Source: CAYYFV01 sp964451705 (GTDB lineage Bacteria; Patescibacteriota; Gracilibacteria; UBA1369; GCA-2718715). Taken from it: a DNA stretch of 58,902 nucleotides. The notes below the pieces were generated by a model, which was not told where the DNA came from, did no database searches, and was given only the letters and a program-made list of their open reading frames with translations. The translations under genes and the position numbers were made by a program. Positions within the stretch are counted from its first letter, which is position 1, and each line of letters begins with the position of its first letter. The DNA is taken from the NCBI GenBank assembly GCA_964451705.1, contig CAYVIV010000003.1, positions 1 through 58,902 on the forward strand, read 5' to 3'. Positions 14,762 to 23,509 of this stretch are shown here, in pieces.

Positions 14762-17317
14762 TTATTCCTTGACAGCAAATTTAAATTTAGATTTCTCAAA
14801 TGATACTTGAACCTTTTGTTTGTTTTTGAGTTTACCATCCAAGATCATATGAGTGATCGGGTCTTCTATTTCATCAGCTAAGATTCTTCTAGCGGGTCTA
14901 GCACCATATTCAGGATCGTATGATTTTTCTGCTAGTTTCTCTATTGCTGATTTTTTAAGCTCAATTTTAATTTCCTTTTCACTTAAGCGATCTTGCAAAT
15001 CCGAAACTAGTAAGCCAACTATTTCCTTTACATTATCATGTGTTAGTGGGTCAAACACAAGAATCTTATCCACACGATTTAAGAATTCAGGTCTAAAGAA
15101 ATCTCGTACATCCTTCATAATTTCTTCTTTGACATTTTCAAAGTCAGTTCTTAGGGCAGCCTCCTTCGAAGCAGCAATTTGAAAACCAATAGGTGCAGCC
15201 TTGTCTGTAAGCTTCTTGGCACCAAGGTTAGAGGTCATGACAATAATTGCATTCGTAAAATCAACCTTCTTACCTTTCGAGTCTGATAACAAACCTTCAT
15301 CCAAAATTTGAAGAAGTAAATTAAAGAAATCCGGATGCGCTTTTTCGACCTCATCAAACAAAATAACTGAGTAAGGTTTACGACGCACAGCTTCTGTTAG
15401 TTGACCACCATCTTCGTACCCAACATAACCAGCAGATGTTCCAACAAGTCTTGAAGTAGAATGCCGCTCCATAAACTCACTCATATCAATCTTAATCAAT
15501 GCCTTTGGATCATCATAAACCTCTTGAGCAATTGCCTTTACAAGCTCTGTCTTACCAACACCTGTAGGGCCTAAAAATAGAAACGAACCTATTGGGCGCC
15601 TTGCACTTGATATCCCTGCTCTCGAGCGTCGAATAGCTTTAGATATGTTAGATACTGCATCTTTTTGACCAATAATGCGCTTATGCAAAGTTTCCTCTAA
15701 GTTTTTTAGTTTTGAAAGATCAGAAGAGACCAATTTAGTTACTGGAATGCCTGTCATCTTATTAATAACGGCTGCTATATCTTCAGAATGGATTCTTTTT
15801 CTTAAATTTCTTGGGGTTTTGACAACTTTGAGCTTTTCAATTTCGTCTAAGAGTTTCACCTCCTTATCTCTAAATTCCGCTGCTTTTTCATAGCTTTGGG
15901 AGCTTACTGCAGCCTCTTTACTTTTAGTTAACTTTGCTAACTTCTTTTGTAAAACATCTAATTCATCCTTGTTATCCATCGAGGAAACTCGCTTTAAGGC
16001 ACAGGCTTCATCAATTAAGTCAATAGCTTTGTCTGGTAAAAATCTATCGGGCAAGTACCTTGCAGATAGTTTGACAGCAGATAGTATAGACTCATCTGTA
16101 ATCATTAGATTGTGATGGTCCTCAAAACTATCACGAAGGCCTTGAAGTATTAAAATAGCCTGATCTTGACTAGGTTCATCTACCTTTATCGGTTGGAATC
16201 GTCTCTCTAAAGCAGAATCAGACTCTATAGCTTTACGATACTCATCAGTAGTAGTAGCACCTATTACCTGAATTTGAGCTCGAGAGAGAGCAGGTTTTAA
16301 AATATTTGCAGCATCTAAACTACCCTCCGCACTACCAGCCCCAATAATAGTATGTAGCTCATCTATAAACAAGATCACGTTTGGCATACTCGTAGCCTCT
16401 TCAATAATTAACTTAATTCGTTCCTCGAACTCACCTCGAAATTTAGTACCAGCAATAACAGAACCAAGTGGTAAACTTAATATTTGCTTATCCTTCATTT
16501 GGTGGGGGACTGCACCCTCTACGATTTTAGTCGCTAATCCCTCTATAACAGCTGTCTTACCAACACCGGGCTCGCCAATTAAAACTGGGTTATTCTTGGT
16601 CTTTCTATTTAAAATAGAAATCACCCTTTCAAGTTCTACATCTCTTCCAATAACAGGATCGATTTTACCTTTATTAACTTGTTCATTTAAATTAATTGTA
16701 AAATAGTCTAAGGTTGGCGTTTTGCTTTTGGACTTTTTATTAGCCTTTTGCTTGTAGGGAGCTTGATTATCCTGAGATAAAACTCCATTTAAACCGTTTA
16801 AAAAGAATTCAATAGGGTTCATGTCTCCAGCTGGAGCATTAGTAGGTCCCATATTCTTCTGAAAGGCATCAATAAGTTGGTTTTGAATATGCTTTGGATT
16901 AATTTTCATATTTTCCAAAATCACTGTAGCAGCTGTATTATCTTGGGATACTAAAGAGAAAAGTAAGTGCTCCGTACCAACAAAATTATGGCCATAACGA
17001 GACGCACAACTAACTGCATTCTCAATCACTTGTTTAGCAAAGCCACTCAATGCGGCAGCTTTAGCCTTTGGCATGGAAGTGGAGCTAGCAGTAGATTTAG
17101 AGCGCCCTACTGTTTTTAGTACCAATTCAACATTGGACACAGAAACACCAAATCCATTTAGAATAGTTGCTCCCAAAGAGTTAGATTGTGACAAAATACC
17201 AAGTAAAACATGCTCAGTTCCAACATAGGATAAGTGTGCTTCTACTGACTTCTCTTGTGCATAGACTAAAGCAGCTTTAGCTTCTTGAGTGAATTTTTCG
17301 AAGTAATTTTCTTCCAT
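14762..17317 (-). CDS. clpC: ATP-dependent Clp protease ATPase subunit ClpC
   Basis: Hsp100 unfoldase that feeds ClpP or resolves aggregates. The 851 residues hold a double Clp N-domain at 1-150 (FTQEAKAALVYAQE, VGTEHVLLGIL; VGTEHLLFSL), a first AAA+ module with Walker A GEPGVGKT near residue 250, a central UVR-type coiled region (YEKAAEFRDKEVKLLDEIEKL is the core), and a second AAA+ module with GPTGVGKTELV near residue 580, followed by the D2-small domain. The UVR motif and length identify ClpC rather than ClpB or ClpA. No mcsA, mcsB or ctsR neighbours are present. Confidence 0.94.
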   Translation of the reverse strand: MEENYFEKFTQEAKAALVYAQEKSVEAHLSYVGTEHVLLGILSQSNSLGATILNGFGVSVSNVELVLKTVGRSKSTASSTSMPKAKAAALSGFAKQVIENAVSCASRYGHNFVGTEHLLFSLVSQDNTAATVILENMKINPKHIQNQLIDAFQKNMGPTNAPAGDMNPIEFFLNGLNGVLSQDNQAPYKQKANKKSKSKTPTLDYFTINLNEQVNKGKIDPVIGRDVELERVISILNRKTKNNPVLIGEPGVGKTAVIEGLATKIVEGAVPHQMKDKQILSLPLGSVIAGTKFRGEFEERIKLIIEEATSMPNVILFIDELHTIIGAGSAEGSLDAANILKPALSRAQIQVIGATTTDEYRKAIESDSALERRFQPIKVDEPSQDQAILILQGLRDSFEDHHNLMITDESILSAVKLSARYLPDRFLPDKAIDLIDEACALKRVSSMDNKDELDVLQKKLAKLTKSKEAAVSSQSYEKAAEFRDKEVKLLDEIEKLKVVKTPRNLRKRIHSEDIAAVINKMTGIPVTKLVSSDLSKLKNLEETLHKRIIGQKDAVSNISKAIRRSRAGISSARRPIGSFLFLGPTGVGKTELVKAIAQEVYDDPKALIKIDMSEFMERHSTSRLVGTSAGYVGYEDGGQLTEAVRRKPYSVILFDEVEKAHPDFFNLLLQILDEGLLSDSKGKKVDFTNAIIVMTSNLGAKKLTDKAAPIGFQIAASKEAALRTDFENVKEEIMKDVRDFFRPEFLNRVDKILVFDPLTHDNVKEIVGLLVSDLQDRLSEKEIKIELKKSAIEKLAEKSYDPEYGARPARRILADEIEDPITHMILDGKLKNKQKVQVSFEKSKFKFAVKE

Positions 17318-17351
17318 AAATAAGGAGATTCAAATAATAAATTACAAAAAC

Positions 17352-17360
17352 ATTATAGCA
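17352..17360 (-). promoter_or_regulatory. Extended -10 promoter for clpC
   Basis: TGCTATAAT on the minus strand (17360-17352) is an extended -10 with a perfect hexamer; no good -35 is seen in the T-rich upstream sequence. The predicted start near 17345 leaves a leader of about 28 bases that carries CTCCTT, not a Shine-Dalgarno site, just before the ATG. Confidence 0.55.
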
Positions 17361-17392
17361 AAAAAAAACTAAAGAAAAATTAAAAAATCAAA

Positions 17393-19030
17393 TTAAAGTT
17401 CTCTAGTTGAATTTACAATATATTCAAGCGTAGCTAAACTCACATTATTTGCGCTAACTCTTAAGTATTTTCCTTTACTAGTAGCTCTTATATATGTTCC
17501 ACCATTGAAAAATAAATCATCTGAAATTCTTGAAAAAGTCTGAGTATCAAAAAAATCAATTAATTCCACTCGCAATAAAACTGATGTCATATCAGCCGAG
17601 TCAGAAAAGATGTAAGCATTAGATTCGCGTTTATAAAACCAGTCTTTAGGGTAGTGCAAACTGAATTCTAAAGGCAACGATTCAAATAGTCTAAATCCTT
17701 CCTTAAGACTATGTACATTGAAATTGTTATTATCTAAGTCTATGCTAAACACTGTTAAACTTTGATCATAGACAGGGTTTACACCAGAAATTAATTTCCA
17801 ATCCATCACCGTATCCTGTGCAAACTCTGCAACTAAACTAAAGTCTTTTGTAGTGTAAGAAAACAAAGCTCTTTTTTTGTCTAAATTCTTATCCCAATAA
17901 ATAAGATAGAAATGATTAGACTCAGTAAAGGCATATTCTACCGCAGATTCATAAGAGTTCAAAAAACTACCAGCATACAAGCTAAATCTAGCAATCACAT
18001 CTGAGTAGTTTGAATTAAGATCTGAATTATTACTATTATCACGAAGATAAGGCTCAGATCCAATTACTAATTTAGAAGTATATTCTGAGTTAGCACCTGC
18101 ACTTAAAGACCTCGATGAATCTATAGAGTCAAGATTTGTTTGTAATTGCTCATCTATAGCATGACCCTGAGAGCTTATCTGTGCACCTGACTCTAGTTCT
18201 GGGGAGGTAGATTGCTCTTGTGGTGAAAGATCTACTGTATTGTTTAACGCTGCCTCTGTATTATCTAGTAGCAATTCCTGAGCTGCAGCATCAGCTGTCA
18301 GTCCATCAGTGCTGCCTTCCAAAACAGATTGGAGGATAACTAATGAAGACAAAAAGTCATCAACTGTATTTTGCTTAGAAGATTCGAATAAAGAGACCTT
18401 GATTTCAAGAACAGAGTCATTCAGTTGCGTAATATACAGTTGTTCATAATCAGAATTAAAAAAAACATTAAAATCAGACTCTCCAATTAATAAAAAGTCA
18501 GAAGCTACATCCGTAAACTCATTAAGATAAGATTGATAGCTAGCACCATTTAGTGGCTTTTTTGAAACTAAAAAATTCGTAGAATCTAAAGTAAAAAAAA
18601 CTGAATTCTCTGACTGTTTAATCTCTAAGCCCGCTACAGCAGGAAATTTGATAGCAAGTTCAGCAAAACTATAGATTTCTAATTGCTCCTGCAACGAGGT
18701 GGGTTGTGCTGGCTCTAAGGAATCAATAGTGTTAACCATTAAAAAGTCAACATTATTGTTAGCCAAATCTAATACCTTAAAATCACCAGTAACCTTTACT
18801 CTTGTATCTACAAAGGAGGTCAAGTCATGCACAAAACTTTGTAAATAAACAACGGAATTCGCATCTGTTGTCAAAGCATAAATGTCCTCCAAGCCCTCTA
18901 GTGGCACTTGAGATTCCTGAATCATACCAATGAAACTTCGTGAAACAAAGCCCTGGTATTCATCTTTAGAATCAGAACAACCTAATATAAAAAAAACAGT
19001 AAAGAATAGAAAAAGAAATTTTTTGATCAT
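17393..19030 (-). CDS. Hypothetical lipoprotein
   Basis: Not recognised. The 545-residue product has a lipoprotein signal peptide: two Lys, a hydrophobic stretch and a lipobox FILGC at about residues 14-18, so it is probably anchored to the outer face of the membrane. The rest is soluble and acidic, with a Ser/Gln/Leu-rich middle (about 230-330) that looks unstructured, and beta-rich segments on both sides. Near the end RLFESLPLEFSLHYPKDWFY resembles the start of small beta domains in secreted proteins, but no family is clear. It is the last gene after a PH-domain gene and ruvB, with a 2-base gap, so it is co-transcribed with them. Confidence 0.8.
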   Translation of the reverse strand: MIKKFLFLFFTVFFILGCSDSKDEYQGFVSRSFIGMIQESQVPLEGLEDIYALTTDANSVVYLQSFVHDLTSFVDTRVKVTGDFKVLDLANNNVDFLMVNTIDSLEPAQPTSLQEQLEIYSFAELAIKFPAVAGLEIKQSENSVFFTLDSTNFLVSKKPLNGASYQSYLNEFTDVASDFLLIGESDFNVFFNSDYEQLYITQLNDSVLEIKVSLFESSKQNTVDDFLSSLVILQSVLEGSTDGLTADAAAQELLLDNTEAALNNTVDLSPQEQSTSPELESGAQISSQGHAIDEQLQTNLDSIDSSRSLSAGANSEYTSKLVIGSEPYLRDNSNNSDLNSNYSDVIARFSLYAGSFLNSYESAVEYAFTESNHFYLIYWDKNLDKKRALFSYTTKDFSLVAEFAQDTVMDWKLISGVNPVYDQSLTVFSIDLDNNNFNVHSLKEGFRLFESLPLEFSLHYPKDWFYKRESNAYIFSDSADMTSVLLRVELIDFFDTQTFSRISDDLFFNGGTYIRATSKGKYLRVSANNVSLATLEYIVNSTREL

Positions 19031-19032
19031 TA

Positions 19033-20055
19033 TTAAAACTTAAGTACATCCTTTATAATCAAATCTCCCTTAGATGTCAAAATTCTTCCTCTTTGGCTAC
19101 GATTAATAAATCCTAATTTAATCAAAAATGGCTCTGTAATGTCCTCAATGTGCTCTGGATCTTCGCTTAAACAGGCAGATATTGTTTTCAGACCAACTGG
19201 TCCTCCATCAAAATCACATTTTAAGGAACGCAAAAAATTTAAATCTAAATTGTTCAAACCAAGATGATTCACACCCAAAAGCTTAAAAACCTGTGAAAGA
19301 TCTGCTAAAGATACATTACTAATTTTATTATGAATAACAAAGTCAGAAAGTCTCTTTAAAAAATTATTAGCAATCCTAGGGGTACCTCTTGAATACTCAG
19401 CTATTTTATAAAGAATCATAGAGTCTAAATCTAAATTCAAAATTTCTGCATTCACAGAAAGTATCTTGACTAATTCTTCTTGAGAGTAAAATTGCATAGG
19501 TAAAATAGCTCCAAATCTATCTCGCATTGGTCTAGAGATTTTATTTAATTTAGTTGTGGCTCCAATTAAGGTGAAGTTAGCCAGTTCTAAACGCATTGTT
19601 CGTGCAGAAGGGCCTTTGCCTAAAACAATATCAATTTTAAAATCCTCCATAGCAGTATACAGCATTTCTTGAATGTCCATTTTCAATCGGTGAATTTCAT
19701 CAACAAATAAAATATCTAATGGCTGTAAGTTTGAAAGCACGGCCGCTAAATCGCCAACTTTAGTTAAAGCTTGACCAGAAGTTATAACCATTTTAGAAGC
19801 TGATTCACTGGCAATAACAGATGCTAACGATGTTTTACCGAGTCCAGGTGGTCCATGCAGTAAAATATGATCTAAGGCCCTAGTTTTAATCTTCGAAGCT
19901 CCAATCATTATTTTAACCTGCTTAGTTACTGAAAGCTGACCAACATAACTGTCTAAACAACGAGGTCTTAATTCTTGTGAGTCAAAAATATCTGACTTTA
20001 AGTTATTTAAACCTCTATTCTTTGTTTTTGGTTTATCTACAGAATTTTCAATCAT
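19033..20055 (-). CDS. ruvB: Holliday junction branch-migration helicase RuvB
   Basis: Hexameric AAA+ motor that drives branch migration with RuvA. The 340-residue length is normal. Seen are RPRCLDSYVGQLSVTKQVKI, Walker A LLHGPPGLGKTSLASVIA, Walker B FVDEIHRLK, sensor region IGATTKLNKISRPMRDRFG and the C-terminal winged helix around DITEPFLIKLGFINRSQRGR. ruvA and ruvC are not adjacent. It lies 2 bases from a PH-domain membrane gene upstream and 2 bases from a lipoprotein gene downstream. Confidence 0.96.
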   Translation of the reverse strand: MIENSVDKPKTKNRGLNNLKSDIFDSQELRPRCLDSYVGQLSVTKQVKIMIGASKIKTRALDHILLHGPPGLGKTSLASVIASESASKMVITSGQALTKVGDLAAVLSNLQPLDILFVDEIHRLKMDIQEMLYTAMEDFKIDIVLGKGPSARTMRLELANFTLIGATTKLNKISRPMRDRFGAILPMQFYSQEELVKILSVNAEILNLDLDSMILYKIAEYSRGTPRIANNFLKRLSDFVIHNKISNVSLADLSQVFKLLGVNHLGLNNLDLNFLRSLKCDFDGGPVGLKTISACLSEDPEHIEDITEPFLIKLGFINRSQRGRILTSKGDLIIKDVLKF

Positions 20056-20057
20056 AA

Positions 20058-20537
20058 CTATATATCCATTATTCTTGTTATAAATTTTCTTAAAATATCT
20101 GGTCTTGGTGCCTGAGGGAATTCCACATTCGAAGAGTGGGCTGAAGTTTTTATTATCAAAGTTCCGTAGTGCAAGGATGGTACAAAAGATAAAATACCCT
20201 TTTCGACACTGACAACATCTTGAATATCTGAAAGTAAAGCTTCTGATTCAACTTTAACAGTTAGAAACTGCCAATCTATAAAAAGCACCCTTTTGTTTGT
20301 GATTACTAATTTATCTAACCAGTAAATAAGAGCAGAGTAAATAATTACTAGCAAAAGTATAATAGATATAAACAAATTAATCCAAACAAGAGTGTTAAAA
20401 GACAAGACAGGACCTAAAAAATAAACTAATATATAAAAAGGTAAACCAACCAGGCATATCTGAAGCACTGTAAAAACAAACGGCATATAGTGATGATAAA
20501 CAGTCAAGATAACCTTTTCGCCTGGAGCTAAATGCAT
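20058..20537 (-). CDS. Membrane protein with bacterial PH domain
   Basis: The 159-residue protein begins LAPGEKVILTVYHHYMP, typical of bacterial PH-domain (bPH_2) membrane proteins. Two transmembrane helices follow at about 17-42 and 48-72. The rest is a beta-rich PH-like domain: LVITNKRVLFIDW, LLSDIQDVVSVEKGI and GTLIIKTSA. The function of this family is not defined. The start lies only 10 bases from the divergent CPBP gene, so its promoter must overlap that gene's start; TAAGAT at 20548-20543 on the minus strand is a possible -10. Confidence 0.75.
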   Translation of the reverse strand: MHLAPGEKVILTVYHHYMPFVFTVLQICLVGLPFYILVYFLGPVLSFNTLVWINLFISIILLLVIIYSALIYWLDKLVITNKRVLFIDWQFLTVKVESEALLSDIQDVVSVEKGILSFVPSLHYGTLIIKTSAHSSNVEFPQAPRPDILRKFITRIMDI

Positions 20538-20540
20538 AAT
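20533..20540 (+). promoter_or_regulatory. Possible extended -10 for the CPBP gene
   Basis: TGCATAAT (20533-20540) sits exactly 7 bases before the ATG at 20548, so the transcript would start at or beside the start codon and be leaderless. It also covers the start codon of the divergent PH-domain gene. The -35 is weak. Confidence 0.4.
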
Positions 20541-20547
20541 TTATCTT

Positions 20548-21222
20548 ATGAACAAACCCATTCTACCTGAATTTCCAAAGTTTTTAAAGAGCCAAATCGC
20601 AACAGTAATTGGAGGCTTTATTCTAATTTTTTTGATTGTAAACTTCTGCGCACTTATCCTAAACCAAATTACCAACACCAGTTTTAGTAATTTAGGAAGC
20701 ATAATTTTGCAACAAATTCTACTGATTTTGCTTATTATAATCTTAATAAAACATTTCAGCCTCAAATCAGTCCAAAACAAACCACGTAAAGTCACAACAA
20801 TAGTTTACAACATTGTATTGACGTTTATATATTTCATCCTGATTAGCTTCGTAATACAAAGCCTAAAGATTCCCGGTTTTGGTATACAAGAAAACATATT
20901 AAACTTATTTCCAGACTCTGGAGTTGGTTTATATATAACCATATTGGTTTTCACGATAGTAGCTCCAATTACAGAAGAAATTATATTTAGAGGATATTTG
21001 TTAGGTGGCTTATTAAAAAAGTTTACTAAATCTCAATCTATAACAATAAGCAGTATAATCTTTAGTCTTATCCATTTTCAACCTGATGTGATATTTCCAT
21101 TATTTATTTTAAGCGTATTAATAAGCCATTTGTATTTGAAAACAAACAGTATAAAGGTAGCTATATATTTTCACATACTAAATAACTCACTAAAAACTTA
21201 CTTATTGCTTTATTTAATTTAA
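20548..21222 (+). CDS. CPBP family intramembrane metalloprotease
   Basis: Probable membrane-embedded glutamic protease of the CAAX/Abi group, 224 residues with about six to seven transmembrane helices. The family motif is seen as APITEEIIFRGYLLGGLL (EExxxR) near residue 136, followed by IIFSLIHFQPD with the second-motif His. The third motif region HLYLKTNSIKVAIYFHILNN holds another conserved His/Asn pair. In bacteria such proteins act in bacteriocin self-immunity or prenyl-protein-like processing; no substrate gene is evident here. It starts 10 bases from a divergent gene. Confidence 0.8.
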   Translation: MNKPILPEFPKFLKSQIATVIGGFILIFLIVNFCALILNQITNTSFSNLGSIILQQILLILLIIILIKHFSLKSVQNKPRKVTTIVYNIVLTFIYFILISFVIQSLKIPGFGIQENILNLFPDSGVGLYITILVFTIVAPITEEIIFRGYLLGGLLKKFTKSQSITISSIIFSLIHFQPDVIFPLFILSVLISHLYLKTNSIKVAIYFHILNNSLKTYLLLYLI

Positions 21223-21231
21223 AAAAAGTGT

Positions 21232-21237
21232 TATAAT
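21232..21237 (+). promoter_or_regulatory. -10 box upstream of the VanW gene
   Basis: TATAAT at 21232-21237 with a weak TTTATT -35 at 21209-21214 (17-base spacer). The predicted start near 21244 gives a 13-base leader. Confidence 0.5.
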
Positions 21238-21256
21238 TAAGAGATTAATTATATAC

Positions 21257-22738
21257 ATGAAAATTAAACAACACCTAGTTATAGCATTAGTAATGATAGC
21301 AAGTTTTATTGGACTTGGTAGCAATAGTAGTGTTTTACAGGCAAGTTTAAACCTTAGTAATAACAGCGTAATTAGCCTGGAGGAATTTAAAGAATTAAAT
21401 ACTCAAACAGTCAAAATAAAAGTCAACAATGAAGCCAAACAAATTTTAGGGTCAAATTTAAGGTTAAAATACAATAAGGGTGTAGTCCAAAGCACAAATG
21501 AAACACAAGAATTACTAGAAAGTATTTTTGATAGTGTAAATAAAACTAAGTCAGCTGAACTGATAGTTAAAAACCAAGGTATTTATCTCAAGCCAGCAAT
21601 CACTGGTACGCATGTAAATCTAGATGCACTAGAAAGGCAGCTCAATTCTAAGGATTTCAAAAAAACTAAATCAATTGCACTAAATGCCTATCAAATCACG
21701 CCAGAATATACCACACAGCAAGCTCAAACAGATATGGCACTGACAAAAGAATTATCAAACCAAAGAGTTCAATTTTATATAGACAGTGAGCTGGGCTACA
21801 GTCAAAGCTCAGCCTATAGCGCTTTAGAATTCAGTAAATATTATAAGTCAGAAATTGTAATTAACAACAAGCAGCTGTTAGAATTGCTAGAGACATTTAA
21901 GGAGGGCTTTAACATACAAGCCTATAATATTAAAATTCAAAATCAAGAACACAATATTAATATCGAAGACACAGGACTGCTTGGACAAAAGCTTCTTGTA
22001 AACCCCAGTATAGAAAAGGTCAAAACAGCTATCGAAAACAAACAAACACATGTCGAATTAGTTTACGAGACAGTCCTGCCAGAGGTATATAATTTTAAAG
22101 GTGCTAAATCTAAATGGAGAGCAATTAGTTATGGTGTAAGCGATTATACCGGCTCAATTGTTAATAGAGTCAAAAACATTCAAATGGCAAGTCAGAGTGT
22201 CTTTCAAAACATTATAGTCAATCCAGGGCAAGATTTCTCGTACAACGACACTCTCATTAAAAGAGGCAGTCATATAGAGTGGAAAAATGCCTTTGTTATT
22301 GTAAATGGAAAAGACCTACAGGAGGCTCCTGGTGGAGGATTATGTCAGGTTTCAACCACAATTTATAGAGCAGCTATAAAAGCAGGTTTTCCAATCAATC
22401 AACTAAAAAATCATTCACTATATGTGAAGTATTATAAAAAACATGGTGATGGTCTAGATGCAACTATTTACCCAGGTGCTCAAGATATGGTCTTTACCAA
22501 CAACCTTTCAACACCAATTTTAATTCAAACCTACTACACGGCTGATAATAAAAACATAAGTATTATCTATGGTCTAGAAAATCCGAAAGATAGCAATCTC
22601 TACGGACCATATTATAGTATGAGTCCAAATCCATATGGGCTCACAGTCAAAAACAACCAAATAGTTTGGGTGAGAGAAGTAGAGGGGTCCAAAGAACCAG
22701 AGGTATTTACTTCAACATATAATCAAAGAGTGCTATAA
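21257..22738 (+). CDS. VanW family surface protein
   Basis: The 493-residue protein has an N-terminal signal peptide or anchor (KIKQHLVIALVMIASFIGLG). The middle (about 80-270) matches the repeated peptidoglycan-binding-like domain often found before VanW. The VanW domain is at about 300-460: VNPGQDFSYNDTL, APGGGLCQVSTTIYRAA, the HSLYVKYYKKHGDGLDATIYP region and MVFTNNLSTPILIQTYY. VanW occurs with vancomycin-resistance genes but its biochemical role is not established; in candidate-phyla bacteria it is common and not a resistance marker. Its last 32 bases overlap the convergent DUF1624-like gene. Confidence 0.85.
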   Translation: MKIKQHLVIALVMIASFIGLGSNSSVLQASLNLSNNSVISLEEFKELNTQTVKIKVNNEAKQILGSNLRLKYNKGVVQSTNETQELLESIFDSVNKTKSAELIVKNQGIYLKPAITGTHVNLDALERQLNSKDFKKTKSIALNAYQITPEYTTQQAQTDMALTKELSNQRVQFYIDSELGYSQSSAYSALEFSKYYKSEIVINNKQLLELLETFKEGFNIQAYNIKIQNQEHNINIEDTGLLGQKLLVNPSIEKVKTAIENKQTHVELVYETVLPEVYNFKGAKSKWRAISYGVSDYTGSIVNRVKNIQMASQSVFQNIIVNPGQDFSYNDTLIKRGSHIEWKNAFVIVNGKDLQEAPGGGLCQVSTTIYRAAIKAGFPINQLKNHSLYVKYYKKHGDGLDATIYPGAQDMVFTNNLSTPILIQTYYTADNKNISIIYGLENPKDSNLYGPYYSMSPNPYGLTVKNNQIVWVREVEGSKEPEVFTSTYNQRVL

Positions 22739-23372
22739 CAGGTAAGTGTAGTAAATAGAGTACTAAACTACGTTTAGCGACGAAACTACACAAATCAGTA
22801 TAGAGGTTAGGCACATAGGCAATCTTAAAGTGATTTTTAAAGTAATATGCAAATAAATATCCCAACCCAACAAAACTAAAGTAAGGGCAAAATGCAAAGT
22901 AGTCAAAAGAAGCGAAGTCCGCCGTGTGCAAGCCTAAAAAGAGTAAGTAGTTAAAGTCTACTGTAGGCAACGCAAATACAAAGCCAAGACTAGAAACAAG
23001 CGTTAGAGTAGCTATTAACAATGGTTTGGTTCTTAAAAAGTATAAAACAAAAGCTGAAAATATAAAAAAATGCAAAACACCAAAATAAATAGCTAAAGAT
23101 GGTTCATATATATAACTAGTGATAGTCACCAGTAAGGCGGCAGTAAATAATTTCTTTAAACGTATAAAGACTAATTTGAGTGTTTTTGGCTTAGAAAATA
23201 TAAAATTATAACCAAATAAAAATAGAAACAAGAACCTGGCTAGCCAACCAATTATTTCTACTGCATACGTAATTGGAGTAGCGTACAAATAAAATTGGTA
23301 AAAATGCCAATGATAAACAATCATAGCAACTAAAGCTATGACTTTTAATATATCTAGTAGAATATTGCGCAT
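22707..23372 (-). CDS. DUF1624-like polytopic membrane protein
   Basis: A 221-residue protein with six or seven transmembrane helices. The start RNILLDILKVIALVAMIVYH with an early His, and DYFAFCPYFSFVGLGYLFAYYF near residue 160, resemble DUF1624, related to heparan-alpha-glucosaminide N-acetyltransferase and other sugar acyltransferases of the membrane. A role in acylating envelope sugars is inference. The gene begins 10 bases after the tRNA-Arg CCA end and probably shares its transcript. It ends within the convergent VanW gene. Confidence 0.6.
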   Translation of the reverse strand: MRNILLDILKVIALVAMIVYHWHFYQFYLYATPITYAVEIIGWLARFLFLFLFGYNFIFSKPKTLKLVFIRLKKLFTAALLVTITSYIYEPSLAIYFGVLHFFIFSAFVLYFLRTKPLLIATLTLVSSLGFVFALPTVDFNYLLFLGLHTADFASFDYFAFCPYFSFVGLGYLFAYYFKNHFKIAYVPNLYTDLCSFVAKRSLVLYLLHLPVIALFDYMLK

Positions 23373-23382
23373 AAAAACTAGG

Positions 23383-23459
23383 TGGTACCCGCGAAAGGAT
23401 TCGAACCTTTGACCTTCGCCTTAGAAGGGCGCTGCTCTATCCAGCTGAGCTACGCGGGC
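23383..23459 (-). tRNA. tRNA-Arg (anticodon TCT)
   Basis: A 77-base cloverleaf on the minus strand. Acceptor GCCCGCG pairs with CGCGGGT, the anticodon loop is CTTCTAA (anticodon TCT), the T-arm contains GGTTCGAATCC, and CCA is encoded. Base pair 27-43 is a G-A mismatch. It reads AGA codons, common in this AT-rich sequence. Confidence 0.95.
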
Positions 23460-23472
23460 TTATTGTACAAAT

Positions 23473-23501
23473 AATCTACTATGACTATCAAAGGATGTAA
23501 A
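23473..23501 (-). promoter_or_regulatory. Promoter for tRNA-Arg
   Basis: On the minus strand TTTACA (23501-23496), 17 bases, TAGATT (23478-23473). The start would be near 23466, 7 bases before the mature tRNA. Confidence 0.6.
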
Positions 23502-23509
23502 GACTTAAT

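Noticed and set aside
17318..17345. AAGGAG near the clpC start as a Shine-Dalgarno site
   Set aside because: It is on the plus strand; the clpC mRNA carries CTCCTT there.
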